A DNA stretch of 64,000 nt from Pontibacter diazotrophicus (GTDB taxonomy: Bacteria > Bacteroidota > Bacteroidia > Cytophagales > Hymenobacteraceae): the NCBI RefSeq assembly GCF_003367245.1, contig NZ_QRGR01000004.1, positions 124,001-188,000 on the forward strand. Direction: 5' to 3'. The translations under genes were made by a program, and so were the position numbers. This document shows, piece after piece, positions 36,785 through 45,339 of the stretch (the stretch's first letter is position 1; each line of letters starts with the position of its first letter). The notes beneath the pieces are model-generated. The model did not search any database, was not told where the DNA came from, and saw only the letters and a list, made by a program, of their open reading frames with translations.

Positions 36785-37567
36785 ATGGGAAAAATAATTG
36801 CGGTTGCAAACCAAAAAGGTGGGGTTGGTAAAACCACTACCGCCATTAACCTGGCGGCTAGTTTGGCAGCTCTGGAGTTCAAGACTTTACTCGTTGATGC
36901 AGACCCGCAGGCTAATGCTACCTCTGGACTGGGTTTCGATCCGGCAACTATCACCAGCAGCATCTACGAGTGCATGGTGGAAGATGTAAAGGCAGAGGAG
37001 ATCATCCTGCAGTCGCCCAATATAGACTACCTCGACCTCATCCCATCACATATCGATTTGGTGGGTGCTGAGGTAGAGATGATCAATGTGCCCAACCGTG
37101 AGGAGAAGATGCGGGAGGCCCTGAAAAGCCTAAAGCAGCACTACGATTTTATTATCATCGACTGTTCTCCTTCTTTGGGTTTGATAACGGTAAATTCTCT
37201 TACCGCTGCAGACTCTGTGGTTATCCCGGTACAGTGTGAATACTTTGCGCTGGAGGGCTTGGGCAAGCTCCTGAACACCATAAAAATCATTCAGTCGCGC
37301 CTGAACACAGAGCTGGCCATCGAAGGTATCCTGCTCACGATGTATGATGTGCGCCTGCGCCTGAGTAACCAGGTGGTGGAAGAGGTGAAAACGCATTTCC
37401 AGCAGATGGTATTCGACACGATCATCCCTAGAAACGTGAAGTTGAGCGAGTCACCAAGCTTTGGTATACCTGCCCTGCTGCATGATGCGGAAAGCAAGGG
37501 TGCCCTGAGCTATCTAAACTTAGCCCGCGAAATTGCTGAGAAGAACAGCGTTGAGCTGGCAAAATAA
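36785..37567 (+). CDS. parA: Chromosome partitioning ATPase ParA/Soj
   Basis: A 260-residue deviant Walker ATPase. The P-loop is [16 protein letters not shown] near residues 10-25, with the signature first lysine, the Walker A' [12 protein letters not shown], and the Walker [15 protein letters not shown]. It is the ATPase partner of the ParB gene that follows 19 bp later and moves ParB-bound origin regions on the nucleoid. The arrangement is the chromosomal type, which usually lies near the replication origin. No parS site was found in the window. Confidence 0.95.
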   Translation: MGKIIAVANQKGGVGKTTTAINLAASLAALEFKTLLVDADPQANATSGLGFDPATITSSIYECMVEDVKAEEIILQSPNIDYLDLIPSHIDLVGAEVEMINVPNREEKMREALKSLKQHYDFIIIDCSPSLGLITVNSLTAADSVVIPVQCEYFALEGLGKLLNTIKIIQSRLNTELAIEGILLTMYDVRLRLSNQVVEEVKTHFQQMVFDTIIPRNVKLSESPSFGIPALLHDAESKGALSYLNLAREIAEKNSVELAK

Positions 37568-37586
37568 TCATACCATTACCCCTTAC

Positions 37587-38501
37587 ATGTCTGACAACAA
37601 AAAACCAGCAGTTAAACGCACAGGCGGCCTCGGAAGAGGTCTTGGCTCTCTTTTGGAGGGTAACAAGTACACTGGGAAAACCGAATCTTCCACTATAAAC
37701 GAAGTTAATACCATCGCAGATATAGCCATAGATCAGATCCAGACGAACCCATTCCAGCCGCGTACCCACTTCGACCAAACTGCGCTGGAAGAATTGGCCG
37801 AGTCTATTAAAGTACAAGGAATCATCCAGCCTATTACTGTCCGGCAACTCGACCAGAACAGCTATCAGCTAATTTCAGGGGAGCGCCGCTACCAGGCCTC
37901 CAAAATTGCCGGACTAACCGTAATTCCAGCTTATATCCGGAAGGCTGACGACCAGCAGATGCTGGAGATGGCCCTGATTGAGAACATTCAGCGTGAGAAC
38001 CTGAATGCTATCGAGATTGCCCTCTCCTATCAGCGCCTGCTGTCGGAGTGTAGCCTGAAGCAGGAGGAGTTGGGAGATCGTGTTGGCAAAAAACGCACCA
38101 CCGTTACAAATTACCTGCGCTTGCTTAAGCTGCCGCCTGATATTCAGATTGCCCTACGCGATAACCAAATAAGCATGGGCCATGCCCGCGCACTCATCAA
38201 TATTGATACAGTAGAGAAGCAACTGGACGTATTTAAAGAAGTAGTTGCCAAGGAATTATCTGTTAGAAAGGTAGAGGAGCTGGTACGTAACCTTCAGAAT
38301 GCAAACAAGAAGCCAGACAACCAGCAAAAGCTTCAGTTCAATAAATACGAAGGAGAATTGAAAGGCGTAGAAACCCGCCTGTCCTCTCAGTTTGGCACTA
38401 AAATACAGGTAAAGGCAAACAACGAAGGCAAAGGAGAAATTAAAATCCCTTTCCTTTCTGTGGATGAGCTGAACCGTATTCTAGATATCTTAAACTACTA
38501 A
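37587..38501 (+). CDS. parB: Chromosome partitioning protein ParB
   Basis: A 304-residue DNA-binding CTPase. The N-terminal GGLGRGLGSLLEG segment, which stimulates ParA, is followed by IQTNPFQPRTHFDQTALEEL (box I), the CTP-binding LISGERRYQASKIAG (box II) and ENIQRENLNAIEIALSYQRLL, then a helix-turn-helix around residues 165-190. The start at ATG 37587 was chosen because the upstream in-frame ATG at 37533 lies inside parA, and the N-terminal MSDNKKPAVKRTGG is typical. The C-terminal dimerisation region is present. Confidence 0.95.
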   Translation: MSDNKKPAVKRTGGLGRGLGSLLEGNKYTGKTESSTINEVNTIADIAIDQIQTNPFQPRTHFDQTALEELAESIKVQGIIQPITVRQLDQNSYQLISGERRYQASKIAGLTVIPAYIRKADDQQMLEMALIENIQRENLNAIEIALSYQRLLSECSLKQEELGDRVGKKRTTVTNYLRLLKLPPDIQIALRDNQISMGHARALINIDTVEKQLDVFKEVVAKELSVRKVEELVRNLQNANKKPDNQQKLQFNKYEGELKGVETRLSSQFGTKIQVKANNEGKGEIKIPFLSVDELNRILDILNY

Positions 38502-38510
38502 GAAAGCTAC

Positions 38511-39179
38511 ATGAGGCTGTACATCGGCTTTGTTGCCTTGCTGCTGAGCATGTTATTCAGCTTTGCTCCTGTAAAAGCGCAGGTGATAACCGAGGGTCCT
38601 GATTCCGTACGGGTTCTTACTCCTGACACACTTGCTGCTACTGAAAAAGGCTTTTTTCTCAGCAACTTAAAAGACTTAGACAGACCCGGCAAAGCGGCAC
38701 TTTACTCGGCCATTTTGCCCGGTGCCGGCCAGTTTTACAACAGGGCTTACTGGAAAATACCCATCGTTTATGCAACTGGTGCCGTGCTGGGTTATTTCCT
38801 GATAGACAACCACACCAATTACCAAAGCTATAGAATTGCATTGAACACACGCTTAAGTGAGGGCGTGGCATCAACTGATGAGTATGCAGACCACCCTTAC
38901 TTAGGAGTGAGTAACGGGGCAACGCAAGGAAGCTCAGCAGTTAACAATCTGAAATACAGGCGTGACTATTACCGCCGCAACCGCGATTTGACCGTTCTGC
39001 TTTCTATTGGCGCTCATGTCCTGCAAATTTCCGAAGCATATGTGCACGCGCACCTGAAGGAGTTTGATGTGAGTGATGATCTGGCACTGCGTATTCAGCC
39101 AGGTATTATACCTGTTGCCGGCCCTGCAAACTCCCTTTCACCTGGTTTAACTTTTACTTTATACACCCGATCTAAATGA
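38511..39179 (+). CDS. DUF5683 domain protein, exported
   Basis: A 222-residue protein with a Sec signal peptide (hydrophobic residues 4-21, cleavage after VKAQ). The conserved DUF5683 core is visible: PGKAALYSAILPGAGQFYNR, with the PGxGQ motif, a hydrophobic segment VYATGAVLGYFLIDN, and VSDDLALRIQPGI near the end. It is a probable envelope protein of unknown role. The gene lies 9 bp after parB and overlaps dapB by 4 bp (ATGA), showing translational coupling. This parB-DUF5683-dapB-lepB order is, to my knowledge, common in Bacteroidetes. Confidence 0.85.
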   Translation: MRLYIGFVALLLSMLFSFAPVKAQVITEGPDSVRVLTPDTLAATEKGFFLSNLKDLDRPGKAALYSAILPGAGQFYNRAYWKIPIVYATGAVLGYFLIDNHTNYQSYRIALNTRLSEGVASTDEYADHPYLGVSNGATQGSSAVNNLKYRRDYYRRNRDLTVLLSIGAHVLQISEAYVHAHLKEFDVSDDLALRIQPGIIPVAGPANSLSPGLTFTLYTRSK

Positions 39180-39892
39180 AGATTCTCCTGATAGGCTATG
39201 GCAAAATGGGTAAAACCATAGAGCAGACGGCTTTGGCGAAAGGCCATGAAATCATTGGCAGAATAGACCATGACAATGCCCATGAATTGAAAAACTACAC
39301 TTCTGATAATACAGATGTAGCCATTGAGTTCACTCACCCTGAATCTGCCTTCGGTAATATATCCTATTGCCTGGTGCATGGTATCCCGGTGGTGTCTGGC
39401 TCTACGGGGTGGTTAGATAAGTTTGAAGAGGCTGTTGCCTTGTGCCTGAAGAAGAATGGCGCCTTCTTCTATGCCTCTAACTATAGTGTGGGAGTAAATC
39501 TTTTCTTTCATTTCAATGAATACATTGCCAGCAAGATGCAGGCATATAAAGCCTACGATGTGTCTATCAAAGAGGTGCACCACTTGCAGAAAGTTGATAA
39601 GCCTAGTGGCACCGGTATTACCGCAGCAGAGGGCGTATTATCCAGCTACACAAATTTAGAAGGCTGGGTGGCTGATAATCCGGAAGAAAAAAGTAAATTA
39701 AACATCACTTCTGAGCGTGAACCCGACGTGGTTGGTACACACATTGTTACCTATGCCTCTGAAGTTGACAAAATTGAACTTGGCCATATTGCCCACAGCC
39801 GCACAGGCTTTGCCGAAGGTGCCGTAATGGCAGCTGAGTGGCTCAAAGACCGTGAAGGCGTATACGGCATGAAAGACATGCTAAACCTGTAA
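39176..39892 (+). CDS. dapB: 4-hydroxy-tetrahydrodipicolinate reductase
   Basis: A 238-residue NAD(P)H-dependent reductase of lysine and diaminopimelate synthesis. The Rossmann motif is LLIGYGKMGKTIEQTAL, the catalytic His/Lys block is EVHHLQKVDKPSGTGITAAE, and the C-terminal HSRTGFAEGAVMAAEWL is conserved. It is somewhat shorter than the enterobacterial enzyme, as usual in Bacteroidetes. It overlaps the DUF5683 gene by 4 bp and is followed by lepB after 15 bp. It is needed for peptidoglycan precursor supply. Confidence 0.95.
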   Translation: MKILLIGYGKMGKTIEQTALAKGHEIIGRIDHDNAHELKNYTSDNTDVAIEFTHPESAFGNISYCLVHGIPVVSGSTGWLDKFEEAVALCLKKNGAFFYASNYSVGVNLFFHFNEYIASKMQAYKAYDVSIKEVHHLQKVDKPSGTGITAAEGVLSSYTNLEGWVADNPEEKSKLNITSEREPDVVGTHIVTYASEVDKIELGHIAHSRTGFAEGAVMAAEWLKDREGVYGMKDMLNL

Positions 39893-39907
39893 CCATAGCT
39901 ATTGCAG

Positions 39908-41014
39908 ATGAAAGTGAAATTCTGGGAAAAGAAACCAGTAACAAAGGCGCCGAAAAAAAAGAAGAGTTTTGCCCGTGAATGGGGCGATGCTATCATCTTT
40001 GCGGTGGTGGCAGCCAGTTTAATCCGTTGGGCAACGTTTGAAGCCTATACCATTCCAACTCCATCTATGGAGAAGTCGTTGCTGGTGGGCGATTTCCTTT
40101 TTGTAAGCAAGCTGCACTATGGCCCGCGCACACCCATCACGCCATTACAGGTTCCTTTAACACACCAGACGATCTGGGGAACCAATATCCCCTCCTATTC
40201 CGATGCTATTCAGCTGGACCCTCACCGCCTGCCGGGTTTTTCGGAGGTACAGCACAATGATGTAGTGGTATTTAACTATCCGCCGGAAGAAGAACACCCC
40301 GCTGACCTGCGTACCAATTATATTAAGCGTGCCATTGGCTTGCCTGGAGATTCTTTGGAAGTAAGAGACATGCAGGTATATATTAATGGCAATGCTGTAA
40401 ATGCACCTGAAGGCCTGCAGTATAAGTACCTGCTGGTGCCGAACACACAGCTTTCTGAGAAATTCTTCCAGGATCGTAATATAAACCTGCGCGATGTGAT
40501 ACCTTATGAAAACGGCTATGTGGTAGATGCATCCCCGGAACTTGCCGCGCAAATGGCACAGTTAAACTTTATCACAGATGTTATCCTGCTGAAGGATCTG
40601 CCAGGCAAAGCTGATCCGGAAGTATTCCCGCAGGTTCCAAGCCGGTATGAGTGGAACAAAGACAACTACGGCCCTATTTATATTCCACAGGAAGGTGCCA
40701 CGGTGGCAATCACACCGGAAACGCTGCCTTTCTACGAAAAGATTATCCTGGAATATGATCGCAACGAAAACGCGGAAATCCGGGATGGAAGCTTATTCAT
40801 GAACGGGACCGAAGTAAACGAGTATACTTTCAAACAGAACTACTACTTCATGATGGGTGATAACCGCCACAACTCCCTCGACTCCCGCTACTGGGGCTAT
40901 GTACCGGAAGACCATGTTGTTGGTAAAGCCGTGATGATTTGGATGTCGACAAACCCGGAAGGCACCTTCTTTGACAGAATTCGCTGGAGCCGTTTGTTTA
41001 AGACGATTGAGTAA
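39908..41014 (+). CDS. lepB: Signal peptidase I
   Basis: A 368-residue membrane protease that removes Sec signal peptides. One transmembrane segment near residues 27-45 (ADAIIFAVV-type region after a basic N-terminus) leads to the catalytic serine in TPSMEKSLLVGDFLFVSK. The catalytic lysine is in YIKRAIGLPGDSLEV, and the C-terminal GDNRHNSLDSRYWGYVPEDH box is complete. A large insertion between boxes (about residues 150-270) is usual for bacteroidete enzymes. ATG 39908 is chosen over an in-frame TTG at 39902. It is the last gene of the parAB-dapB operon. Confidence 0.95.
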   Translation: MKVKFWEKKPVTKAPKKKKSFAREWGDAIIFAVVAASLIRWATFEAYTIPTPSMEKSLLVGDFLFVSKLHYGPRTPITPLQVPLTHQTIWGTNIPSYSDAIQLDPHRLPGFSEVQHNDVVVFNYPPEEEHPADLRTNYIKRAIGLPGDSLEVRDMQVYINGNAVNAPEGLQYKYLLVPNTQLSEKFFQDRNINLRDVIPYENGYVVDASPELAAQMAQLNFITDVILLKDLPGKADPEVFPQVPSRYEWNKDNYGPIYIPQEGATVAITPETLPFYEKIILEYDRNENAEIRDGSLFMNGTEVNEYTFKQNYYFMMGDNRHNSLDSRYWGYVPEDHVVGKAVMIWMSTNPEGTFFDRIRWSRLFKTIE

Positions 41015-41033
41015 AAGCAAAACCTTTAAATTC

Positions 41034-41064
41034 AAAAGCCAGACCTATCATGTCTGGCTTTTTT
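41034..41064. terminator. Terminator between lepB and arsC
   Basis: AAAAGCCAGAC (41034-41044) and GTCTGGCTTTT (41052-41062) form a perfect 11-bp stem with a 7-nt loop and a T-run to 41064. The A-run on the left side allows function for the convergent arsC gene as well, though that lies about 75 bp away. Confidence 0.88.
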
Positions 41065-41137
41065 GTTTCCGGTTCGTTCAATCTATGTCTGCCGTATCAT
41101 CAAGTGCATAGGCAATTATAAAAGCGACTCAGGATTC

Positions 41138-41479
41138 TTACAGTAACTCCTGCACATTCTCTGGCGGGCGCCCTAACACGGCTTTATCTTCTTTCACAAC
41201 AATAGGCCGCTCTATTAACACTGGGTTTTCTACCATTGCCTGTATCCACTCTTGGTCCGTCATGGTTTTACCTTTATATGCTTCTTTATAGATGGCTTCG
41301 TTCTTTCGCAGGAGCTGCTCTGGCTTCATATTCAATTTCTGAAGCACGTCCTGCAATCCGGCAGCATTTGGTGGTGTTTTGAGGTATTCAACAATCTCCA
41401 CCTCCTGTCCTGAATCTTTGATCAGTTCCAGTGTTTGGCGGCTTTTACTGCATCGGTTGTTATGATATATTTTTAACAT
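41138..41479 (-). CDS. arsC: Arsenate reductase (glutaredoxin), ArsC/Spx family
   Basis: A 113-residue thioredoxin-fold protein. The single redox cysteine is Cys10 in YHNNRCSKSRQTLELI, as in glutaredoxin-coupled ArsC, and LIERPIVVKEDKAVLGRPPE carries the conserved arginines that bind arsenate. It reduces arsenate to arsenite, or may be a related ArsC-like protein with another partner. No other arsenic gene (arsB, arsR) is nearby, so arsenic resistance as the main role is uncertain. It lies next to ung on the same strand. Confidence 0.85.
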   Translation of the reverse strand: MLKIYHNNRCSKSRQTLELIKDSGQEVEIVEYLKTPPNAAGLQDVLQKLNMKPEQLLRKNEAIYKEAYKGKTMTDQEWIQAMVENPVLIERPIVVKEDKAVLGRPPENVQELL

Positions 41480-41552
41480 TGTATTGGTGTTTCTTTGTTA
41501 AATTGCTTTGCTCGCGAAAGAGCTTATGATATGTACTTAGTACCCAAAAGCT

Positions 41553-42215
41553 CTACCACTCAATCGGATCTTTGCCATGCTCCTCTAAGTATTTATTTGC
41601 TTTGCTGAAGTGGTGGCTCCCGAAAAACCCTCTGTCAGCGGCAAAAGGGGAAGGATGGGCTGCTTTTAATACAAGGTGCTTCTCTTCATCTATAAAGGCT
41701 CCTTTTTTCTGCGCGTAAGCTCCCCACAACATAAACACAACGTTCTCCTTCAGGTCATTCACTTTCTGCACAACAGCATCCGTAAACTCCTCCCAACCCT
41801 TCTTCTGGTGCGATCCCGCTTTCCCGGCCTGTACCGTAAGGGTTGCATTAAGCAGCAGTACTCCTTGCTCTGCCCAGCGCTCCAGGTTGCCTGTGGCCGG
41901 CATCTCTTTGCCTATGTCGTTTTTTATTTCCTTAAAAACATTGAGCAAAGATGGCGGGATGCGCACCTGGTCACTCACAGAAAAGGCGAGACCGTTTGCC
42001 TGGTTCGGGCCATGGTAAGGGTCCTGCCCCAGTATAACCACCTTTACCTCATCAAAAGGGCATTTCTGAAAGGCATTGAATATTTGATTGCCTCCGGGAT
42101 AAACTTTTTGGGTGGTGTATTCGTCTTTAACAAAAGAGACAAGATTTTTGAAATAAGGCTTTTCAAATTCATCTTGCAGTACATTCTGCCAGCTTTCTTC
42201 TATCTTTACATTCAT
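41553..42215 (-). CDS. ung: Uracil-DNA glycosylase, family 1
   Basis: A 220-residue repair enzyme that removes uracil from DNA. The water-activating motif is VVILGQDPYHGPNQANGLAF with Asp65 and His68. The uracil-binding NATLTVQAGKAGSH segment and the DNA-intercalating loop AAHPSPFAADRGFFGSHHF are intact. Length and motif order match the family exactly. It lies 73 bp upstream of arsC on the minus strand and is divergent from apaG, separated by 99 bp. Confidence 0.96.
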   Translation of the reverse strand: MNVKIEESWQNVLQDEFEKPYFKNLVSFVKDEYTTQKVYPGGNQIFNAFQKCPFDEVKVVILGQDPYHGPNQANGLAFSVSDQVRIPPSLLNVFKEIKNDIGKEMPATGNLERWAEQGVLLLNATLTVQAGKAGSHQKKGWEEFTDAVVQKVNDLKENVVFMLWGAYAQKKGAFIDEEKHLVLKAAHPSPFAADRGFFGSHHFSKANKYLEEHGKDPIEW

Positions 42216-42314
42216 GCGTTAATAAGCTTGAGGGTTAGGGAAAGAGAGTAAAATTCCACTGAAGCAGCCTGCAGCTACTGCACTGGTTGTTAAGTATACA
42301 AAAAACATTGGAAC

Positions 42315-42701
42315 ATGGATACAAAAACAACTGAAGGAGTAAAGATCACGGTTACGGCCAACTATCTGCCAGACTACTCCAGTCCGGTGCAGCAGCACTT
42401 TGTTTTTGCTTATAAGATAAAAATTGAAAACCACAGCGAGTTCACTGTTAAGCTGTTGCGACGCCACTGGCACATACACGATGCAACAGGTGTGGTGCGT
42501 GAGGTAGAAGGAGAAGGAGTTGTAGGGCAGCAACCGGTACTGGAGCCCAGCGAGATGCATGAGTATGTATCTGGTTGCAACCTGAAAACAGGCATTGGCA
42601 AAATGCGCGGCACTTATCTGATGGAGCGCTTAATAGATGGCCGCCAATTCCACGTCACCATTCCAGAGTTTACCTTAGTTGTACCTTACAAACTGAATTA
42701 A
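42315..42701 (+). CDS. apaG: ApaG domain protein
   Basis: A 128-residue single ApaG domain with an immunoglobulin-like beta fold. Typical blocks are FVFAYKIKIENHSEFTVKLL, HWHIHDATGVVREVEGEGVVG and PVLEPSEMHEYVSGC. In enterobacteria ApaG is linked to cobalt and magnesium efflux phenotypes, but its biochemical activity is not firmly established. It is divergent from ung. A methyltransferase gene follows 52 bp later on the same strand. Confidence 0.9.
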   Translation: MDTKTTEGVKITVTANYLPDYSSPVQQHFVFAYKIKIENHSEFTVKLLRRHWHIHDATGVVREVEGEGVVGQQPVLEPSEMHEYVSGCNLKTGIGKMRGTYLMERLIDGRQFHVTIPEFTLVVPYKLN

Positions 42702-42753
42702 GATAATAAGGAACAGGTGTAGCACGAGTACCCGCACCAGCATGTAAAGCAAG

Positions 42754-43587
42754 TTGGATTCGTGTTGCTTCTCCTGTATCTTGTCTCCCAACATAACCCC
42801 TGTGTCTTCTCTTCGATTAGCTGCTGATTACCTGCTGTACCGGAAACGTGCGTTCAAATTGCACGGTGTCCACTCCCCCTTCATTTTCGATCTTTACCAC
42901 AACGTTTTAATGCACGACGGGCATTTTCCGGCTTATGATCGGGTAGAGACGCTTCGTGTGGCAATGCTGCAGGACAACCGACAGCTACAGGTAACAGATT
43001 TAGGGGCAGGATCAAAAACGCTAAGGCAGCGCCAACGGAAAGTAAAAGATATTGCCCGCTCTTCAGCTAAAACCGCTAAATACGGGCAATTGCTGTTCCG
43101 GCTGATAAACTACTTTCAGCCGCAAACAATATTTGATTTAGGCACCTCCCTTGGCATTACCACTTCCTATTTAGGTGAGGCACGCAGAGAGGCAGAAATA
43201 TACACTTTTGAAGGCTGCCCCAATATAGCCAAAGTAGCCTGTGAAAACTTCAGCCAGCTAGGATTAAAACAAGTGCAGCTTATAAAAGGCGATCTGAGTG
43301 ACACATTAGAAGAACAGCTGCAGCAGGTAGCACAACTGGACTTCGCCTTCTTCGACGGGAACCATCGCTATACCCCCACCATGAAGTACTTTAAAACCTG
43401 CCTTACAAAAAAACACGAGCACAGCGTGTTCGTAATGGATGATATCTATTGGTCCGGGGAAATGAAGCGGGCCTGGAAGGAGATAAAGCAGCACCCTCAA
43501 GTCATGCAGACGGTAGACCTCTTCTTTGTAGGCCTTGTCTTTTTCAGAACCACGCAACCCAAAGAACATTTTACCTTGAGTTTCTGA
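42754..43587 (+). CDS. SAM-dependent O-methyltransferase-like protein (start codon uncertain)
   Basis: A protein of about 260-277 residues with a Rossmann methyltransferase core. Motif I is TIFDLGTSLGITTSYLGEA, followed by YTFEGCPNIAKVA, and LDFAFFDGNHRYTPTMKYF resembles the catechol-O-methyltransferase-like branch. The upstream LLYRKRAFKLHGVHSPFIFD is a conserved N-terminal block. There is no ATG before that block: the options are TTG 42754, TTG 42781 or GTG 42802, the last giving MSSLRLAADYLLYRK. The substrate is unknown. A 21-bp stem terminator separates it from the convergent kdsA. Confidence 0.72.
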   Translation: MDSCCFSCILSPNITPVSSLRLAADYLLYRKRAFKLHGVHSPFIFDLYHNVLMHDGHFPAYDRVETLRVAMLQDNRQLQVTDLGAGSKTLRQRQRKVKDIARSSAKTAKYGQLLFRLINYFQPQTIFDLGTSLGITTSYLGEARREAEIYTFEGCPNIAKVACENFSQLGLKQVQLIKGDLSDTLEEQLQQVAQLDFAFFDGNHRYTPTMKYFKTCLTKKHEHSVFVMDDIYWSGEMKRAWKEIKQHPQVMQTVDLFFVGLVFFRTTQPKEHFTLSF

Positions 43588-43614
43588 TAATATACTTTTT
43601 GGACGAAGGAGAAC

Positions 43615-43664
43615 AGACAAAGGATGATAGATGCACCATATGATGCATCTATCATCCTTTGTCT
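43615..43664. terminator. Bidirectional terminator, 21-bp perfect stem
   Basis: The left arm at 43615-43635 and the right arm at 43644-43664 are perfectly complementary over 21 bp. The 8-nt loop CCATATGA contains a CATATG palindrome. It lies between the convergent methyltransferase and kdsA genes. There is no long U-run in either direction, so the length of the stem must compensate. Confidence 0.8.
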
Positions 43665-43692
43665 ATAAAGCCTTTGTCTTTGCGTCCTTCTT

Positions 43693-44502
43693 CTATAACA
43701 CTGCCTGGCGGATGCGGATCAGTTTTCTCAGCAGGTCTTCTAGTTGATCCAGTGGCAGCATGTTAGCACCATCAGACTTAGCTATGCTTGGCTGCGGATG
43801 TGTTTCTATGAATAAACCGTCTGCTCCAACTGCAATAGCCGCTTTAGCGATTGTTTCAATCAAAGCGGGTTTGCCTCCTGTTACCCCTGAACTTTGGTTT
43901 GGCTGCTGCAAAGAGTGCGTTACATCCATCACCACAGGTGCACCTAAAGCTTTCATTTCAGGCAGATTCCGGAAGTCAACCACCAGGTCAGAATAGCCGA
44001 AGGAGTTTCCTCTATCGGTCAGGATCACTTTCGCGTTTCCTGATTCGTGTATCTTCTCTACGGCAAAGCGCATGGCTGCACCAGATAGGAACTGTCCCTT
44101 CTTTATGTTGACTACTTTACCTGTGTTGGCAGCAGCAACTAATAAATCGGTTTGGCGGCACAGGAAAGCAGGTATCTGCAGCACATCCACGTATTCGGCA
44201 GCCATGGCAGCCTCTGTTGTTTCATGTATATCTGTTACTGTGGGCACATCAAACTCCCTGCTTACCTTCTGCAGAATCCGGAGTGCTTTTTCATCCCCTA
44301 TACCGGTAAAAGAGTCTAGGCGCGAACGGTTGGCCTTACGATAAGAGCCCTTAAAGATGAGCGGAATCTGCAATGAATCTGTCAGCGTTTTCAGGCGCTC
44401 CGCAATTTGCATGGCGATTTCCTCTCCTTCAATGGCACAAGGGCCGGCCATCAAAAAAAAGTTACCACTATCAGTATGTTTTAGTTTCGGTATTTCAAAC
44501 AT
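43693..44502 (-). CDS. kdsA: 3-deoxy-8-phosphooctulonate synthase (KDO-8-P synthase)
   Basis: A 269-residue aldolase-type enzyme that condenses phosphoenolpyruvate with arabinose-5-phosphate, an early step of lipopolysaccharide core synthesis. Diagnostic segments are FFLMAGPCAIEGEEIAMQIA, FKGSYRKANRSRLDSFTG, VDVLQIPAFLCRQTDLLVAA, VVMDVTHSLQQPN and FIETHPQPSIAKSDGANML. The start at 44502 (MFEIPKLKHTDSG) is chosen over ATG 44532 because a -7 element at 44535-44542 would place the transcript start near the latter. It is convergent with the 42754-43587 gene. Confidence 0.95.
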   Translation of the reverse strand: MFEIPKLKHTDSGNFFLMAGPCAIEGEEIAMQIAERLKTLTDSLQIPLIFKGSYRKANRSRLDSFTGIGDEKALRILQKVSREFDVPTVTDIHETTEAAMAAEYVDVLQIPAFLCRQTDLLVAAANTGKVVNIKKGQFLSGAAMRFAVEKIHESGNAKVILTDRGNSFGYSDLVVDFRNLPEMKALGAPVVMDVTHSLQQPNQSSGVTGGKPALIETIAKAAIAVGADGLFIETHPQPSIAKSDGANMLPLDQLEDLLRKLIRIRQAVL

Positions 44503-44534
44503 GGTTTTTATGTTTTTATCGCCAAAAGGCACAG

Positions 44535-44542
44535 CAAAGGTA
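44535..44542 (-). promoter_or_regulatory. -7 promoter element for kdsA
   Basis: On the minus strand this reads TACCTTTG, an exact TAnnTTTG match 32 bp upstream of the chosen kdsA ATG (44502). It argues against the longer reading frame starting at 44532. No -33 TTTG is visible. Confidence 0.55.
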
Positions 44543-44639
44543 CTATATCAATTAAGAATTACGAGTGATGCGTTGTGAATTGTTCTGAGCCGTAAGGCAG
44601 GCCTTATTCAAAAATGGAGGATTGTTGCTGCGCTGCCGT

Positions 44640-45230
44640 TCACTTCTTCTGCAGCAGCATAAAAACCTCCCGCCCCTGCCGTGGCTGAATGGAATTATAG
44701 GCTGTGTCGAAGTGCAGGAAATGGAAGTATGGCTCAAAGTATTTTCTATACTCTTCGCGGCTACCGCTAAAGGGAGGCCCCTCGTGCGCGAAATCAGTGT
44801 CGAATAGCAGCCCCATCAGCTTACCTCCCGGCTTAAGCAGGTTTGCGCATTGGCGGGCATAGTCCTGCCTGAGTGAAGGGTCAAGGGCGCAAAAGAATGT
44901 CTGTTCCACTAGTAGATCGTACTCCCCTTCCAGTGAGAAGAAATCCTGGTGCAGCAGGTGCTCCTTCGGAAAACCAGGCACCCGGCGCGCAAAGCTCTGA
45001 AGTGGTGCTTCCGCTACATCCACGAGATATACCTGCTTAAACCCATGTTTAAAAAGGTATTCAGCCTCATAACCGTTGCCACTGCCTGGAACCAGGATAC
45101 GGATATCTTTATTCGGCAACTGATCAAAATAATTCTTGAGCGGCGGCGTTACTTCTCCAACATCCCAGCCGGTTTGGTTTAACTGATAACGGTGCTGCCA
45201 ATATGCTGCATTAAATTGTTGCCCCATCAA
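44640..45230 (-). CDS. Thiopurine S-methyltransferase (TPMT) family methyltransferase
   Basis: A 196-residue SAM-dependent methyltransferase. The family N-terminus FNAAYWQHRYQLNQTGWDVG is followed by RILVPGSGNGYEAEYLFKHG (motif I) and VYLVDVAEAPLQSF. EQTFFCALDPSLRQDYARQ is a typical TPMT-family stretch. Family members methylate thiols, halides, tellurite or selenium compounds, and the substrate cannot be told here. It is divergent from the coiled-coil protein gene; the two -7 elements sit almost side by side at 45246-45262. Confidence 0.85.
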   Translation of the reverse strand: MMGQQFNAAYWQHRYQLNQTGWDVGEVTPPLKNYFDQLPNKDIRILVPGSGNGYEAEYLFKHGFKQVYLVDVAEAPLQSFARRVPGFPKEHLLHQDFFSLEGEYDLLVEQTFFCALDPSLRQDYARQCANLLKPGGKLMGLLFDTDFAHEGPPFSGSREEYRKYFEPYFHFLHFDTAYNSIQPRQGREVFMLLQKK

Positions 45231-45245
45231 AGTAGATTAATAAAT

Positions 45246-45253
45246 CAAAAATA
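45246..45253 (-). promoter_or_regulatory. -7 promoter element for the TPMT-family gene
   Basis: On the minus strand this reads TATTTTTG, an exact TAnnTTTG match, 15 bp upstream of the ATG at 45230. It abuts the opposing -7 element at 45255-45262. Confidence 0.5.
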
Positions 45254-45254
45254 T

Positions 45255-45262
45255 TATATTTG
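45255..45262 (+). promoter_or_regulatory. -7 promoter element for the coiled-coil membrane protein gene
   Basis: TATATTTG is an exact TAnnTTTG match 77 bp before the ATG at 45340. It is separated by one base from the minus-strand element at 45246-45253, so the two promoters would overlap. Confidence 0.5.
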
Positions 45263-45339
45263 ATGCTTGCTCAGACTGAGCTACTGGTTTTATTTAAAAT
45301 AAAGCTTAAATTAACAGAAACAACAAACAAAATACACAT

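Noticed and set aside
37533..37586. Extended start for parB
   Set aside because: It would begin inside parA and adds residues absent from the typical ParB N-terminus.
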